Shown: piece after piece, positions 7,488 through 18,500 of the stretch
Numbering within the stretch: the stretch's first letter is position 1
Layout: each line of letters opens with the position of its first letter
DNA from: a virus
IMG/VR virus record: IMGVR_UViG_3300030329_004520
Coordinates: 18,544 to 82,543 of that record
Reading direction: 5' to 3' (one strand)
Length of the DNA: 64,000 nt
Position numbers and translations under genes: made by a program
Notes under the pieces: model-generated
The model's database searches: none
What the model was told of the DNA's origin: nothing
Seen by the model: only the letters and a program-made list of their open reading frames with translations

Positions 7488-9688
7488 TGGCAAACAATAC
7501 TATACAAAATGGATACTCTCAACAAATTACAAATTATCTTTCAAGAGATTTCAATAAATTAAAACATTCTTTAGTAGAATATACTAAAACTTATTTTCCT
7601 AATGTATACCAAGATTTCAATGAAACATCACCAGGTATGATGTTATTAGAATTAAATGCGTATGTTGGAGATGTTCTTAACTATTATGTTGATGATTCTT
7701 TTAAAGAAATGATGTTACCATTAACAGAAGACCGAAGGAATCTGTTAAATCTTTCTAAAGCTACTGGTTACAAACCTAGACCAGTTGTTCCTAGTTTTGT
7801 TGATTTAACTTTTGAATTGATAGTCGATGCCGATACATCAGATTTAAATAATGTATCAGCTAATGCTAGTCAATTTTTAACTTTAGATGCTGGAGTTAGA
7901 GTTCAATCGACATCTAATCCTGATATATTTTTTGAAACTCTACAACCGATAGATTTTAAAACTAGTTCTTCTATCGATGATGATTTTAAAATAGATTCTA
8001 TCGATGCTGATAGTGGTATAGTAGCTAAGTTTAAAGGGAAACGAAAAGTTATGGCCGTTTCAGGAGAATCTAAAACTACAACTATTCAAGTAGGTACAGC
8101 CGAACAATTTAAAAAAATAGTTTTACCTGAAACAAATGTTATAGAAATATTAAATGTAACAGATGATAATAATAATGTTTGGTACGAAGTAGACTATCTA
8201 GCACAAGAAAAAGTTCCTATTTCTACTTATTATGCTCAAGACCCTAATAGAGTCAGTGCCTATACAGACCCAAATGATTCTAACTTACCTGTACCATATA
8301 GTCTTTCGTTTATCAGAACTACTAAAAGATTTACAACAGAAATGCAAGAGGATAATAGAATGGCTTTAGTGTTCGGTAATGGTATAAAAAGACAGGGACA
8401 AACTTTTGAAACTACTTTCTTAGATATAGAACAAGAAGGTATCAGTTTACCTAAAACTAATTTTTCTCCAGAACCTTTGAATACAAGAGTTGGTCAATTC
8501 TATGCATCGTTAGGAGAAGCTCCCGCTAATACTTCTTTAACAATAAAATATAGAGTTGGTGGAGGTAGTGTTTCGAATGTAGCATCTAATGATTTAGTTA
8601 CTATTCAAAGTGCGACAACAATTCCAGCGAGTTTATCAATAAGTAACTTATCAGTTAAAAATGAGACACCATCACAAGGTGGACGAAATTCAGATTCTGT
8701 AAGTGAAATACGACATAGTGCGATAGCTAACTTCGCGACACAAGGTAGATGTGTAACTAAAGAAGACTATGAAGCGAGGGTTATGTCAATGTTACCTAGA
8801 TATGGAAGTATCGCGAAAGTATATTGTACAACGGGAGGTGAATTGTGGTCTCAGGATAATAATGATTTAGTGACTAGACTGAAAGACTTGATGAGTGTAA
8901 TGATGACACGAATGTTAGATGCGGGTCAAGGAGCATATGCATCTCAAGAAGATGTTAAATCGGTAGATTTATCTGATTTATTTACTGATTTAGTAGGAAT
9001 TGATAATCAGTATTTTACGGCAAATGATAAAGATGAATGGTTAGCGAGATATGAAACTTTAAGACAATTTACTAGTAATAATAATAATTTACCTACCGTA
9101 GATATCTATATTCTTTCGTATGACTTTAATGGTAATCTATGTTTACCGACGGCATTAATTAAACAAAATATAAAAAATTATCTAGCACAATTCAGAATAT
9201 TGTCAGATAAGATTAGATTAATAGATGGTTACATAATAAACTTTGGTGTATTGTTTGATGTGTTAGCGTATCCTAATTATGACAAAAATATTATTAAAGC
9301 TAAGTGTATTGAAAAAATTAAAAAACATTATGATATTAAAACAATGCAATTTAAAGAAATATTATACACTACAGAAATACAAAGTTTATTAACACAAGTA
9401 GAAGGTGTTAAAGCAGTAAATGATGTAATTTTCACACAGGATAGAGATTTTTCATTACCTGAATCTTCTCCACAAGCATTTGATAATTTACTATATAGTA
9501 AAACTATAAACATCGATGGTGAGACAATTAATATTAATGACAGAGGATATGGTAATCTTTATGATTTTGAACAATTTTTCAATATAGAAAATGCACCTCA
9601 AGGTAGAGGAGTAGTATTACCATCAGTAGACCCAAGTGTTTTTGAAATAAAAAATATGGATACTGATATAAAGGGGGTAGTTAGATAA
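7487..9688 (+). CDS. gp6: gp6-like baseplate wedge protein (baseplate J family)
   Basis: This 733-residue protein has the conserved gp6/gpJ N-terminus, where a sheath-proximal helix bundle contains ETSPGMMLLELNAYVGD followed by LLNLSKATGYKPRP. The middle holds beta domains, and the EIRHSAIANFATQGRCVTKEDYE region is typical of baseplate J proteins. gp6 dimers form the inter-wedge ring that ties the baseplate together. The length is close to T4 gp6 (660). It follows gp25 and overlaps the next gene by one base. Confidence 0.88.
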   Translation: MANNTIQNGYSQQITNYLSRDFNKLKHSLVEYTKTYFPNVYQDFNETSPGMMLLELNAYVGDVLNYYVDDSFKEMMLPLTEDRRNLLNLSKATGYKPRPVVPSFVDLTFELIVDADTSDLNNVSANASQFLTLDAGVRVQSTSNPDIFFETLQPIDFKTSSSIDDDFKIDSIDADSGIVAKFKGKRKVMAVSGESKTTTIQVGTAEQFKKIVLPETNVIEILNVTDDNNNVWYEVDYLAQEKVPISTYYAQDPNRVSAYTDPNDSNLPVPYSLSFIRTTKRFTTEMQEDNRMALVFGNGIKRQGQTFETTFLDIEQEGISLPKTNFSPEPLNTRVGQFYASLGEAPANTSLTIKYRVGGGSVSNVASNDLVTIQSATTIPASLSISNLSVKNETPSQGGRNSDSVSEIRHSAIANFATQGRCVTKEDYEARVMSMLPRYGSIAKVYCTTGGELWSQDNNDLVTRLKDLMSVMMTRMLDAGQGAYASQEDVKSVDLSDLFTDLVGIDNQYFTANDKDEWLARYETLRQFTSNNNNLPTVDIYILSYDFNGNLCLPTALIKQNIKNYLAQFRILSDKIRLIDGYIINFGVLFDVLAYPNYDKNIIKAKCIEKIKKHYDIKTMQFKEILYTTEIQSLLTQVEGVKAVNDVIFTQDRDFSLPESSPQAFDNLLYSKTINIDGETININDRGYGNLYDFEQFFNIENAPQGRGVVLPSVDPSVFEIKNMDTDIKGVVR

Positions 9689-10812
9689 TGCATTATTTCA
9701 TTTTTCCTACAGCAGATACATGGATATCAAGTGGTTCTAGTCACATAGATGGTACTGATTTCAAAGACCAAAATTTTGGTAAAGACCAAGTATTAGAGAT
9801 AAAAAAAGAATTTTGGAATAAAGCTTTTGATTATCCTACAAGAACATTAATTACATTTGCGGGTGAGGGTTTTACAGAAATGTCTCAATCAATAGTAGAT
9901 GGTGATATACCAACTGATGCTAAATTCTATCTTAGAATGTTTGAAGCACAAGGTAATACAGATATGTCTTTAGAATATACTTTAGGTATACAACCAATCT
10001 CACAATCTTGGATAGAAGGGACAGGTAAATATCTTGACGACCCTAAAACAACAAATGGTGTGAGTTGGGATAATAGGAGTTATCCAGATGGTGGTTCAGA
10101 AACTGAGTGGGTAACAAAAGGTGGTGCCATTTATTATAAACCATCTAGTGTATTAGTACTTAGTGGTTCAACACAAGCTTTTTCAAATGAATCACCTGAT
10201 GTAAATGTTGAAGTAACTGATATGGTGAATATGTGGTTAAAAGGACAAGAAAATAATAATGGTATGTTAATTAGATTCAATGCCGGTTCAGAGACAGATG
10301 ATTCAACTTTCGGTAAACTTAAATTTTTCGGTAAAGATACTCATACAATATATGCACCTCGTTTAGAAGTAAGATGGGATGGTCACAAACCAGTTACTGG
10401 TTCGAACACAGGTTCCTTAACACAATTAGATGTTTCAGGACAAGTAGATAATCATATTTATACTATAGCTTGGAATGATAAGTATAGAGAAACAGATAAA
10501 CCTAAATTTAGAATTGGAGCTAGAAAACAATTTATACAAAAAAGTTTTTCAACATCATATAATACAATATCTGGTTCTTTTATACCAGAGGGTAGTGGTT
10601 CATATGCGATTGTAGATGTAGCAACAGGAGAAAAGGTTATTGACTTTTCAGACAATTCAAAATTATCTTGTGATTCAAAGAGTAATTATTTTATTGAATA
10701 TATGAATGGACTATTTCCAGATAGGACTTATAAAGTATTAATAAAAGTTAAATACAATGATGGACAAGAAAGAATATATGATAATGATTTTGAATTTAAA
10801 TTAGTGAGATAA
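9688..10812 (+). CDS. DNRLRE-domain structural protein
   Basis: Residues 1 to about 230 follow the DNRLRE domain pattern: PTADTWISSG, NFGKDQVLEI, a RTLITFAG strand, SQSWIEGTG (the 'W.EG' turn), VEVTDMVNMWL with NNGMLIRF, and a closing APRLEVRW. DNRLRE domains are beta-sandwiches found in secreted surface proteins and often near glycan-binding parts. The C-terminal ~140 residues form a second beta domain (KPKFRIGARKQF, YKVLIKVKYNDGQ). Lying between gp6 and a large wedge-type protein, it is probably a peripheral baseplate component that contacts the host surface. T4 has no obvious equivalent. Confidence 0.65.
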   Translation: MHYFIFPTADTWISSGSSHIDGTDFKDQNFGKDQVLEIKKEFWNKAFDYPTRTLITFAGEGFTEMSQSIVDGDIPTDAKFYLRMFEAQGNTDMSLEYTLGIQPISQSWIEGTGKYLDDPKTTNGVSWDNRSYPDGGSETEWVTKGGAIYYKPSSVLVLSGSTQAFSNESPDVNVEVTDMVNMWLKGQENNNGMLIRFNAGSETDDSTFGKLKFFGKDTHTIYAPRLEVRWDGHKPVTGSNTGSLTQLDVSGQVDNHIYTIAWNDKYRETDKPKFRIGARKQFIQKSFSTSYNTISGSFIPEGSGSYAIVDVATGEKVIDFSDNSKLSCDSKSNYFIEYMNGLFPDRTYKVLIKVKYNDGQERIYDNDFEFKLVR

Positions 10813-10815
10813 TAA

Positions 10816-13800
10816 ATGGCTAATCAATATAAAAATCTAGCTACTTTTAATGCATACAAAGATAGAATATCAGAATATATTTCAGAAGAGTTAGTAAAGA
10901 CTCAGAACTATCTTAATATAATGCAAAAAGTTGTAAGTGGTATAGGTTACACACCAGAACCACCTGAAACTAGACAACCAGTTTGGTTTGAAGATTATGA
11001 TGCTAATAATGATGGTCGTATTGATGATACTGATGTTTTACTTTGGAATACAAATAATATCAGACCAGATATAGCTGAAGAAATACAACAGATGTTAGAT
11101 GGTACGATACCCTTTCCTCCACATCATCCGTCACACGATTATATGCACATGCAACGAGCGGGTGGTATATTTCAAAAAACTTTAAAAGATGGTAAAGTTT
11201 TTGTAGGTAGAAAAGTTGATGAAATAATGGTTGCATATGATGATGAGTTTTCTAGTCAACCTGAAGATGTATATATTATAGACTATATCGCATATAGATT
11301 GGGGGGTAATGAACCTAAGGATGCTATAAGTATAGGTATATTAGACCCTAATGATGATGGTAATCCTGAGTGGCACTGGTTACCGACACCTATTCCTTAT
11401 CTTATTATAAATAATGATGAAAAACTAGTATTAGCTCCTGATAGATTACAATTATTATTTGAAGGTACGGATTGGCAAGATACAGAATTAGGTCAACATA
11501 ATAATCTAAATAATAGTTCAGACCCACTAGCCGCATTTGAAGCTGAACTTCAAATCCATGGTTTTAAAGCTTTTACTAAAGATGATTATAAATTATGGGA
11601 TAATACAAGTCAATATTTACCTGTAGGTCTTAAAAGAAGACCCACGAGTAGAAAAATCTTAGAAGATTTAGTTGATACAGAAATTGTTGAACTATTACCT
11701 GGTGATTTAAATGAACAGATAGATAGATTGTTCGCGTTATGGAATAACATAAAAGATAAAATGCCTGTAGGTTGGAAAGAAACATCAAATATTAATCTTA
11801 TATCAAATGGAGATTTCGGTGGAGGTATAGGTCCAGGTGATTATATAGGTCAAAGTGACGATACAATAATTGGTACGGTAGTGAAAGAGAATCCAGGATT
11901 TTCACCGTATGTATTGAGGACTTCAAATAATAGTACAGACTTATATTATAATATAGAAATTCCTTTAGCCGATTGGCAAGCGGGTAATGATTTAGTTTTA
12001 TCTGGTTGGGTAGCTAAGGGTCCAGGTTATCCTCAGCAATATACACCTCATTTTTTTGGAAGACGGTGGGAATGGATGTATAGTAATGAAGAAGTAGTCA
12101 CTACCGTACAAGAACAGGGTAATAATTTATATGGTACAATAGTAGATGATTGGACAGAAAATGCTGAAGAACAAGAATGGCGAAGATGGAAAAAAGGAAT
12201 AAGTATTCCAACAGCACCAGCATCATCAGACCCCAACGCAACTATAATTAGTTGTAAATTAATTTGGAAATTAGGTAAAGTAACAGATGATTTATTAAAT
12301 GATGAAAGTACTAGTTTTAGATATTTTACTGGACTCAGAGTAGAATATGGTGATAATTTAAATGATAGTAATTATATACAACTAACTAATCCATCACAAA
12401 AAACTATTTTAAAATTAGCGAGAGACATACAAGATTTAGTAAGTCCTGGAAATGTTCCTATTTTTTCTACAAATAATGTAGAAAATCTTGTAGATGCTCA
12501 AAAGATTAGTGGTATTTTAGAAGAATTATTTTTAGAAATAAAAGAAACTTTATCAAATCTTTTAGAAGAATTTACATCACAATCTGCTGGAACAATAAAT
12601 CAATTATCATCTACATTCGGTAAAGCTATAGAACAAGCTACTGATGAAGACCAAACTTTAAGTTCGTTAGACCAAAATTTTAGTGTAACTTTACAAAATT
12701 TTTTAAATAGTATAGTTACATATAATAATTGGAATTGGGAAAATAATCCAGATGTAGGTATACCCACAGAACAAGAAATGTTAGATAATAATATCACAAT
12801 CGAATCAGGTTTTGTCCATCAAATAACAGAATTAAAAGCCAAAATAGATAATATTGAAAATTGGATAACTGCTTTAAATGCTGTTGAACAACAACCATAT
12901 ATAGATGTTAATCCAGAAGATACTTACGATGATGCATCATATAATGCGGGATATACAGCTGGTGAGACAGCTGGTTACGATGCCGCTTACGCAGAATACG
13001 CTGGTATAGAGGTAGCACAAAGTCAATATGATATGAACTTAGAATTGTTTGATTTAAATAATGATGGTATAATAAATTTTGAAGAAATACAAATGTTACA
13101 AGATACAAGTATAGACCATATTTGGTTAACAAGTACAGACCTTCAAAATCCGTATCGTACTGACCAGCAATTTTATATATCATTTTATAATCCGTGGGAG
13201 ACAGATGAAGATGACGGTGGGATATTTAATACTGAAGACTATATTGTACAATATCAATATAATAGACAGATTTTAATAGATATTATTCAAAGAATAATAT
13301 CAGGAGATGCTAACAAACATCCATATTCATTTGAAAATAATAATGAAGTTGTAGATACAAAAGATGTATTTGCTTTGTTATCATTGAGACCTTGGATGAT
13401 GGCGGACGGATATGAAGGTGGAATGCGATGTCATTATGAATATGGTACTTTTAAGAATTATGGTTTAGTACCTGTTGTATTAGATATGATGAAAGTAATG
13501 ACAAGAAGAGCTATAGAAAAAGGTTGGAGTCAACAACATCAACTTATTAGTCCATATACATCTAAGACGGTAGGTACTAGAATGACTGATGATATAACAA
13601 TGATGTTACAAAATTTTGATAATGTGGCGATTAGAAATTGGCATAATTATGCTCCATTTGAAGATGGTTCAAATAGTTGGCTTTGGGGTGGAGTAGTAGA
13701 AGATTCTTCTGACCACTCAAGTCAAGATGGTTCAGATGGTCAAGGTCCTGAATCAATGATGTTCTCTGATGATGACATTATGCATACTTGGGCAAAACAC

Positions 13801-14931
13801 GCTAGAATTACTGGAACTAATGGACAACCCACAGAATGGAATTTATACGCGGAACTAGACCCAGTAAACACTTTTATGGAAAATTTATATGGATGGCCTG
13901 GTCTAGAAGCAGCGTTAGACACTACTCCACCATACGATGCTATCAATTGGACTTGGCCTTATCATCCGAATGTAGAATATGATGGTGATGGTGGTCATCA
14001 CGGTGAAATATGGGAAAGAAGATGGCATCCTTATACTTTCGCTCAGCCATTTACGGTTGAAGGTTCAGACCCACTTGATGATGCTCATCACGAATACGAT
14101 GATATTAGGACTGGTTGGGTACCACCTAATACATCTGGATTTATAACGAATTATCCTAGTTATGATGATAATTACGGACATATATACATATGCTTTAAAG
14201 ATATACTATCTGCTATGTATTTATATCATCCTAATGTTTATTATCGTACTGATATTTTAGCAAGAGGAGGACCAGGTTCTTCTGAAAATGTCTGTGGACA
14301 TATGGAATGGCATGATGGTAGAGGACTACCACAACTAGTTATTGAAGAGATGATACTTCAATATACAAAAGACCATTTATTGTGGACACAATATCCAACT
14401 TGGGATGCTAAATTTCCTTTCCCTGATGATGATGATGATGATACTGGTCATGGAGATGGTGAACGACATTGGGAGAAAAGTAATGCTGAAAATCAATGGG
14501 GTCCTGGTTGTTTTAGAGCTGGAACAAAAATTAATACACCTGATGGATATAAAGTAATAGAAGAAATTAAAGTAGGTGATATAGTTAAGTCTTATGATAT
14601 TTATAAAAAAGAAGTTGTAAATAGAAAAGTAATTAAGACATTTGTACATTTAGATGATACTGATGGATTAATACTAAACAATAAAATAAATACAACACAA
14701 GAACATAGATTTTACACATCAGAAAATAAATGGGTACACGCTAAAGATTTAAATATAGGTGATAAGATATTAAATATAGATGGTTCATATAAATCAATTG
14801 AATCTATTGAATTAGATTCAGAAGCGTATACGGTATATAATTTTAGAGTTATAGGAACAGAAAATTATTTTGTTGAAGATATTTTAGCACATAACAGAAA
14901 AAATGAAAATGGTAACATTGGTCAATACTAG
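10816..14931 (+). CDS. Large baseplate-region protein with EF-hand/dockerin-like loops and C-terminal Hint domain
   Basis: The 1371-residue protein starts with a helical segment. A calcium-type loop lies at residues 60-73 (DYDANNDGRIDDTD), another at 746-757 (DLNNDGIINFEE), and a looser one is near 831-855. Residues about 330-500 look like a carbohydrate-binding-type beta domain (NLISNGDFGGG...). A Trp/His/Asp-rich region and a run of six Asp (GAT triplets 14424-14441) precede a Hint domain from C1232 to N1360 with an 11-residue tail. It sits between gp6 and the gpI-like protein, so a wedge or fibre-attachment role is likely. The host protein's fold is not recognised. Confidence 0.7.
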   Translation: MANQYKNLATFNAYKDRISEYISEELVKTQNYLNIMQKVVSGIGYTPEPPETRQPVWFEDYDANNDGRIDDTDVLLWNTNNIRPDIAEEIQQMLDGTIPFPPHHPSHDYMHMQRAGGIFQKTLKDGKVFVGRKVDEIMVAYDDEFSSQPEDVYIIDYIAYRLGGNEPKDAISIGILDPNDDGNPEWHWLPTPIPYLIINNDEKLVLAPDRLQLLFEGTDWQDTELGQHNNLNNSSDPLAAFEAELQIHGFKAFTKDDYKLWDNTSQYLPVGLKRRPTSRKILEDLVDTEIVELLPGDLNEQIDRLFALWNNIKDKMPVGWKETSNINLISNGDFGGGIGPGDYIGQSDDTIIGTVVKENPGFSPYVLRTSNNSTDLYYNIEIPLADWQAGNDLVLSGWVAKGPGYPQQYTPHFFGRRWEWMYSNEEVVTTVQEQGNNLYGTIVDDWTENAEEQEWRRWKKGISIPTAPASSDPNATIISCKLIWKLGKVTDDLLNDESTSFRYFTGLRVEYGDNLNDSNYIQLTNPSQKTILKLARDIQDLVSPGNVPIFSTNNVENLVDAQKISGILEELFLEIKETLSNLLEEFTSQSAGTINQLSSTFGKAIEQATDEDQTLSSLDQNFSVTLQNFLNSIVTYNNWNWENNPDVGIPTEQEMLDNNITIESGFVHQITELKAKIDNIENWITALNAVEQQPYIDVNPEDTYDDASYNAGYTAGETAGYDAAYAEYAGIEVAQSQYDMNLELFDLNNDGIINFEEIQMLQDTSIDHIWLTSTDLQNPYRTDQQFYISFYNPWETDEDDGGIFNTEDYIVQYQYNRQILIDIIQRIISGDANKHPYSFENNNEVVDTKDVFALLSLRPWMMADGYEGGMRCHYEYGTFKNYGLVPVVLDMMKVMTRRAIEKGWSQQHQLISPYTSKTVGTRMTDDITMMLQNFDNVAIRNWHNYAPFEDGSNSWLWGGVVEDSSDHSSQDGSDGQGPESMMFSDDDIMHTWAKHARITGTNGQPTEWNLYAELDPVNTFMENLYGWPGLEAALDTTPPYDAINWTWPYHPNVEYDGDGGHHGEIWERRWHPYTFAQPFTVEGSDPLDDAHHEYDDIRTGWVPPNTSGFITNYPSYDDNYGHIYICFKDILSAMYLYHPNVYYRTDILARGGPGSSENVCGHMEWHDGRGLPQLVIEEMILQYTKDHLLWTQYPTWDAKFPFPDDDDDDTGHGDGERHWEKSNAENQWGPGCFRAGTKINTPDGYKVIEEIKVGDIVKSYDIYKKEVVNRKVIKTFVHLDDTDGLILNNKINTTQEHRFYTSENKWVHAKDLNIGDKILNIDGSYKSIESIELDSEAYTVYNFRVIGTENYFVEDILAHNRKNENGNIGQY
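14509..14895 (+). other. Hint (Hedgehog/intein) domain at the C-terminus of a structural protein
   Basis: The 129-residue domain begins with C1232 (CFRAGTKINTPDGY), and continues with IEEIKVGDIVKSYD and a block-B TTQEH (T-x-x-H). It then has KDLNIGDKIL, and finishes with VYNFRVIGTENYFVEDI and the terminal His-Asn pair (H1359-N1360). All intein/Hint blocks are there, but the residue after Asn is Arg instead of Ser/Thr/Cys, and only 11 residues follow. Splicing is therefore unlikely. Self-cleavage at the Cys (N-S shift) or after Asn, as in bacterial intein-like and pretoxin-Hint domains, fits better. No homing endonuclease insert is present. Confidence 0.85.
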
Positions 14932-14946
14932 AGGAGAAAAAATATA

Positions 14947-15561
14947 ATGTCAAACTTAATAAATATATATGATGATGACCAAAGTGAATTGATTATTGAT
15001 AACACAGATTTTGACCCAACAAATACTAGAATTTTCCATAACTTAGGTGAAAAACCCGTAACACTAAATAATCCAGCTGGTGTATGGTCAGAATTTAATA
15101 CTAAAGCTAATAAATATCAAAATGCATCATTTGTAGAATTACACATATATGATGAGGGTGACAATTTTATATTAACTTTAAATAGTGGAAAACCTTTATT
15201 ACAACAACCTAGTACAGGTAAATTTTATTTCGGTGATTATCATATATATAATGATACATATATGACAGGCATTAAACATACAGCATATCCCCACGAAGAA
15301 TTAGCATTAGTAAGAGATACACAAATAATACCATATCCATTTGACCAACTTACTCCCGGTGATGAAAAAACAGGTCAGAGGTATGCTATTAAAATATCCG
15401 AAATTTTTGAGATTTTAAAAGTTAATTATAGTCTAAAAAAAGATACAAAGTTCAAATTTAAATATGCAATATTCGGAGATTTATTTTTACAAGCAGCTAC
15501 TCATTTTACAATAGCAGCTAGTGATAATATGGATATTGTAGACCAAGATGAGCCATTATAA
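14947..15561 (+). CDS. Hypothetical baseplate-operon protein
   Basis: The 204-residue protein appears mainly beta (FVELHIYDEGDNFILTL, TGKFYFGDYHIYND) with a helix-prone segment near residues 150-180 (KISEIFEILKVNYSL). GGAG precedes the ATG, and its stop overlaps the next ATG (TAATG), so it is co-translated with the large gpI-like gene. A structural or chaperone role for that partner is plausible. No family recognised. Confidence 0.55.
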   Translation: MSNLINIYDDDQSELIIDNTDFDPTNTRIFHNLGEKPVTLNNPAGVWSEFNTKANKYQNASFVELHIYDEGDNFILTLNSGKPLLQQPSTGKFYFGDYHIYNDTYMTGIKHTAYPHEELALVRDTQIIPYPFDQLTPGDEKTGQRYAIKISEIFEILKVNYSLKKDTKFKFKYAIFGDLFLQAATHFTIAASDNMDIVDQDEPL

Positions 15562-18500
15562 TGAGTAGTTTTTTTCCACAATTAACTCCTTCGGGTATTC
15601 GTTTCTTCGTTAAGAAGATAGCTAATTCAAAAAAAGAAGTACAAGTCAGTATTATTGATAATTCAATAACTTCATATGAAACTGGAATGTTTAGCTGGTT
15701 TAATTTAACAACAGGTACTGAACATACTAATAAGACACATCTTTATAATATATTTACTTCTTTAGCTACCACATCTAATTGGGCTATTAACCAAAATGAA
15801 TATGAACTTGTAATTTCAGTTGGAGAAGGTAAGTATATACCTATTTTAAATTCTTTATTTGTTCTAGACCCAGCTGCAGATAATAGTGATGTGAATGGTT
15901 ATCATATGGTATACAAAACAAATGAAGCTATACCAGCCACGATTAAGAAAAATCAAACTATAGATATATTAATATTAAAATCTGAATATTTAAATCAAGA
16001 AGTATTTTATGCGGGTAAACGACCACCCATTATTAAAAAATTCGGTAATCCGTTAATAACAGATTATTCTCAAACAATTCCATATCAAAAAGAAAAATTA
16101 GTTGAAGATTTTGAAAATTTTAATGAACTTACTGGTTCAGTAGGAAAGGAAAAATTAATACATACACTTTCTAGTTCTCTTCAAGAAAGATTAGTTGATT
16201 ATTCAGATTTCAAAAATTTTGTACATTTTGGTTCAGCTGAACAAAGAATTAAAAATTATAAAACAAAAGTAGCTGATATTGAAAATCTTCAAATTAATAT
16301 TTCTAAGTCTTTATATACAACCGGTCAAAGTGACCCTGATACATCTGATTTTAATCCGTCAAATCAAGAATCTGTAACATCAATTCGTAGTCAATATTTT
16401 AATGAACTGCGTACTATACTTAATGGTTTTACAGATTATGAAAAGTTTTTATATTATGATAATCAAATAAACTTTACTGGTTCATCACCTGGTATAGGTA
16501 TGAACTATATTGAATCTGAACCGTTAGTTACATCAGATGCTATAGAGAAGAAAGCTGATTTCGAAGGTTTTCCTTACGCATATTTTATTTCTGCTTCTAC
16601 TGATAAAGAAGTAGCATTCACAGCTGGTAAATATATGGCTGAGGGGAACCATTTTAATAACCAAACAGGTTCTTTCTATTTATCATTTTTAATGAAAGCA
16701 TCTGGTTCATTTGACGAGAGATTTAAACATATTAATACTCAAACAAGTTCTCTTGTTAATTATCCAGAAAATAGTTTAAATGTTAATAATATTTTAAAAC
16801 CATCATCAACGGGTAGTGAATATCGTAGATATGTATTTGCAGCATCAGCATCATATTGGTTACCGAATACTGGTTATCAAATCAGTCACCCTGGAGGTAA
16901 TCCAATAACTGATTGGAGTAGTGATAGTAATCAAGTAAAAATAATTAAAGAAGGAACTTCAGTTACTGGTTCTTTAGTTCAAGGATTTGGTGATTATGCT
17001 AATTTACTTACAACACCCGTAAATGCAGGTGAAAGTATTACTGGAAGTTTTGTACCGAAAGGAGATTTATTTAATATATCAATAAAAGATACAAGTATAG
17101 GTAAAGCTACTTCTGCTGTTGTAACTGATATTAAAGTAACTAAAACAAATCCACTTGATTTTCTACCATTCGCTATTCAGTATTCAGTTTCATCTTCAAC
17201 TTTCAATAATTGGTATGATGGTATATTATCTTCAGCTTCTTTTTTCGATACTCATAATATACATAGATTATATAATAATATTCCTCCTACTTTCCAAACA
17301 ATGGATACAGAGACAAGTAATAGAGATATGTTACAATATGTTGATATGATGGGAGAATTTTTTGATGAATATAAGGTATTAATTGATGATTATTATAGAG
17401 TATTTGATTTAGGATTTTCAGATTATGAAATGGTACCACCGAAATTTAATGCATTACTAGCTAATTCTTTAGGTTATGATTTCCTTTCAGAACAAAGTGG
17501 TAGTATTTTAGAAAAATTTGGTCTATTTGATTCATTCAGTTCTGAACAAAAAGAATACAATAATAAACTTTTTAATAATATATTAAATAATATTCATTAC
17601 ATTTATAAATCAAAAGGTACTGATAACAGCATCAGAGCTCTTTTGAATTGTTATGGTTTACCATCTAATGTTTTAAAAATAAAAGAAACAGGTCAAAATC
17701 TTAAATCATATGAGCAAACATTTTTATCTAATGATACACATTTAACAGCTGTAAATAAATTATCTGAGATGACTGGTAGTGTTAGTTTCGAACAATATAC
17801 TGAAGCATTTTTTACTTTAATAATGCATCCGATGATGAACTTGACAACAGAATGGAACTCTTCTAATGTTATATCTCAGTCAGCGGTTGAGGGTGTATTT
17901 AAAATGGAAACTACTCCGAATACTATGAGTTTATTTTCTAGTAAAGTTACAACTGGTGGAAATGACTTGTGGAGAGTTATTGTAATACCATCAGGTTCAA
18001 GTCAACCTAAAAAGGCAAAAGTTAAATTTCAATTAAATAAGTCAAATAAAGGAGTATCTCCTATCACAACACACGGAGACACTTATTCTATAGAAACACC
18101 TTATTTAGATATTCTTGATAGTAAATTAACTAATATTTTAATACAAAAAAGTGCATCATTGGCTAATGCATATCCTAAGACGGGTACTTATGATTATGAA
18201 CTAATAGTAGGTAAGTTGGATGGAGAACGACTTAAATTTGTAACAGGAAGTAAAATACAAGTTGCCGGTGGAACATTGGCTGGAGGAAGAGCTAATCAAA
18301 ATTGGCTTAGTGGTAGTATCAATCAATTTTATATTTGTCCAGATTATACTGGTTCAGTAGCGGAAGTAAGAAGTTGGAAAGAACCTCTTTCAGTCGGAGC
18401 ATTTAAACAGCATGTTTATAATCCAAAAAACATTGTAGGTAATCATTTCTCAAGTTCATTAGATGATTTAGAGTGGCATTATTATATGGGTGAAAATTAT

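Noticed and set aside
10399-10416. GGTTCGAA-type T-loop suggestive of a tRNA
   Set aside because: It is inside the DNRLRE gene; no cloverleaf arms or acceptor stem fit around it. No tRNA gene was found in the window.
14509-14895. Active splicing intein
   Set aside because: The +1 residue is Arg and only 11 residues follow the terminal Asn, so protein splicing is not supported; retained as a self-cleaving Hint domain.
17155-17349. 64-residue + strand frame inside the gpI-like gene
   Set aside because: It is an out-of-frame, Leu/Ile/Tyr-rich reading of AT-rich coding sequence with no ribosome site.
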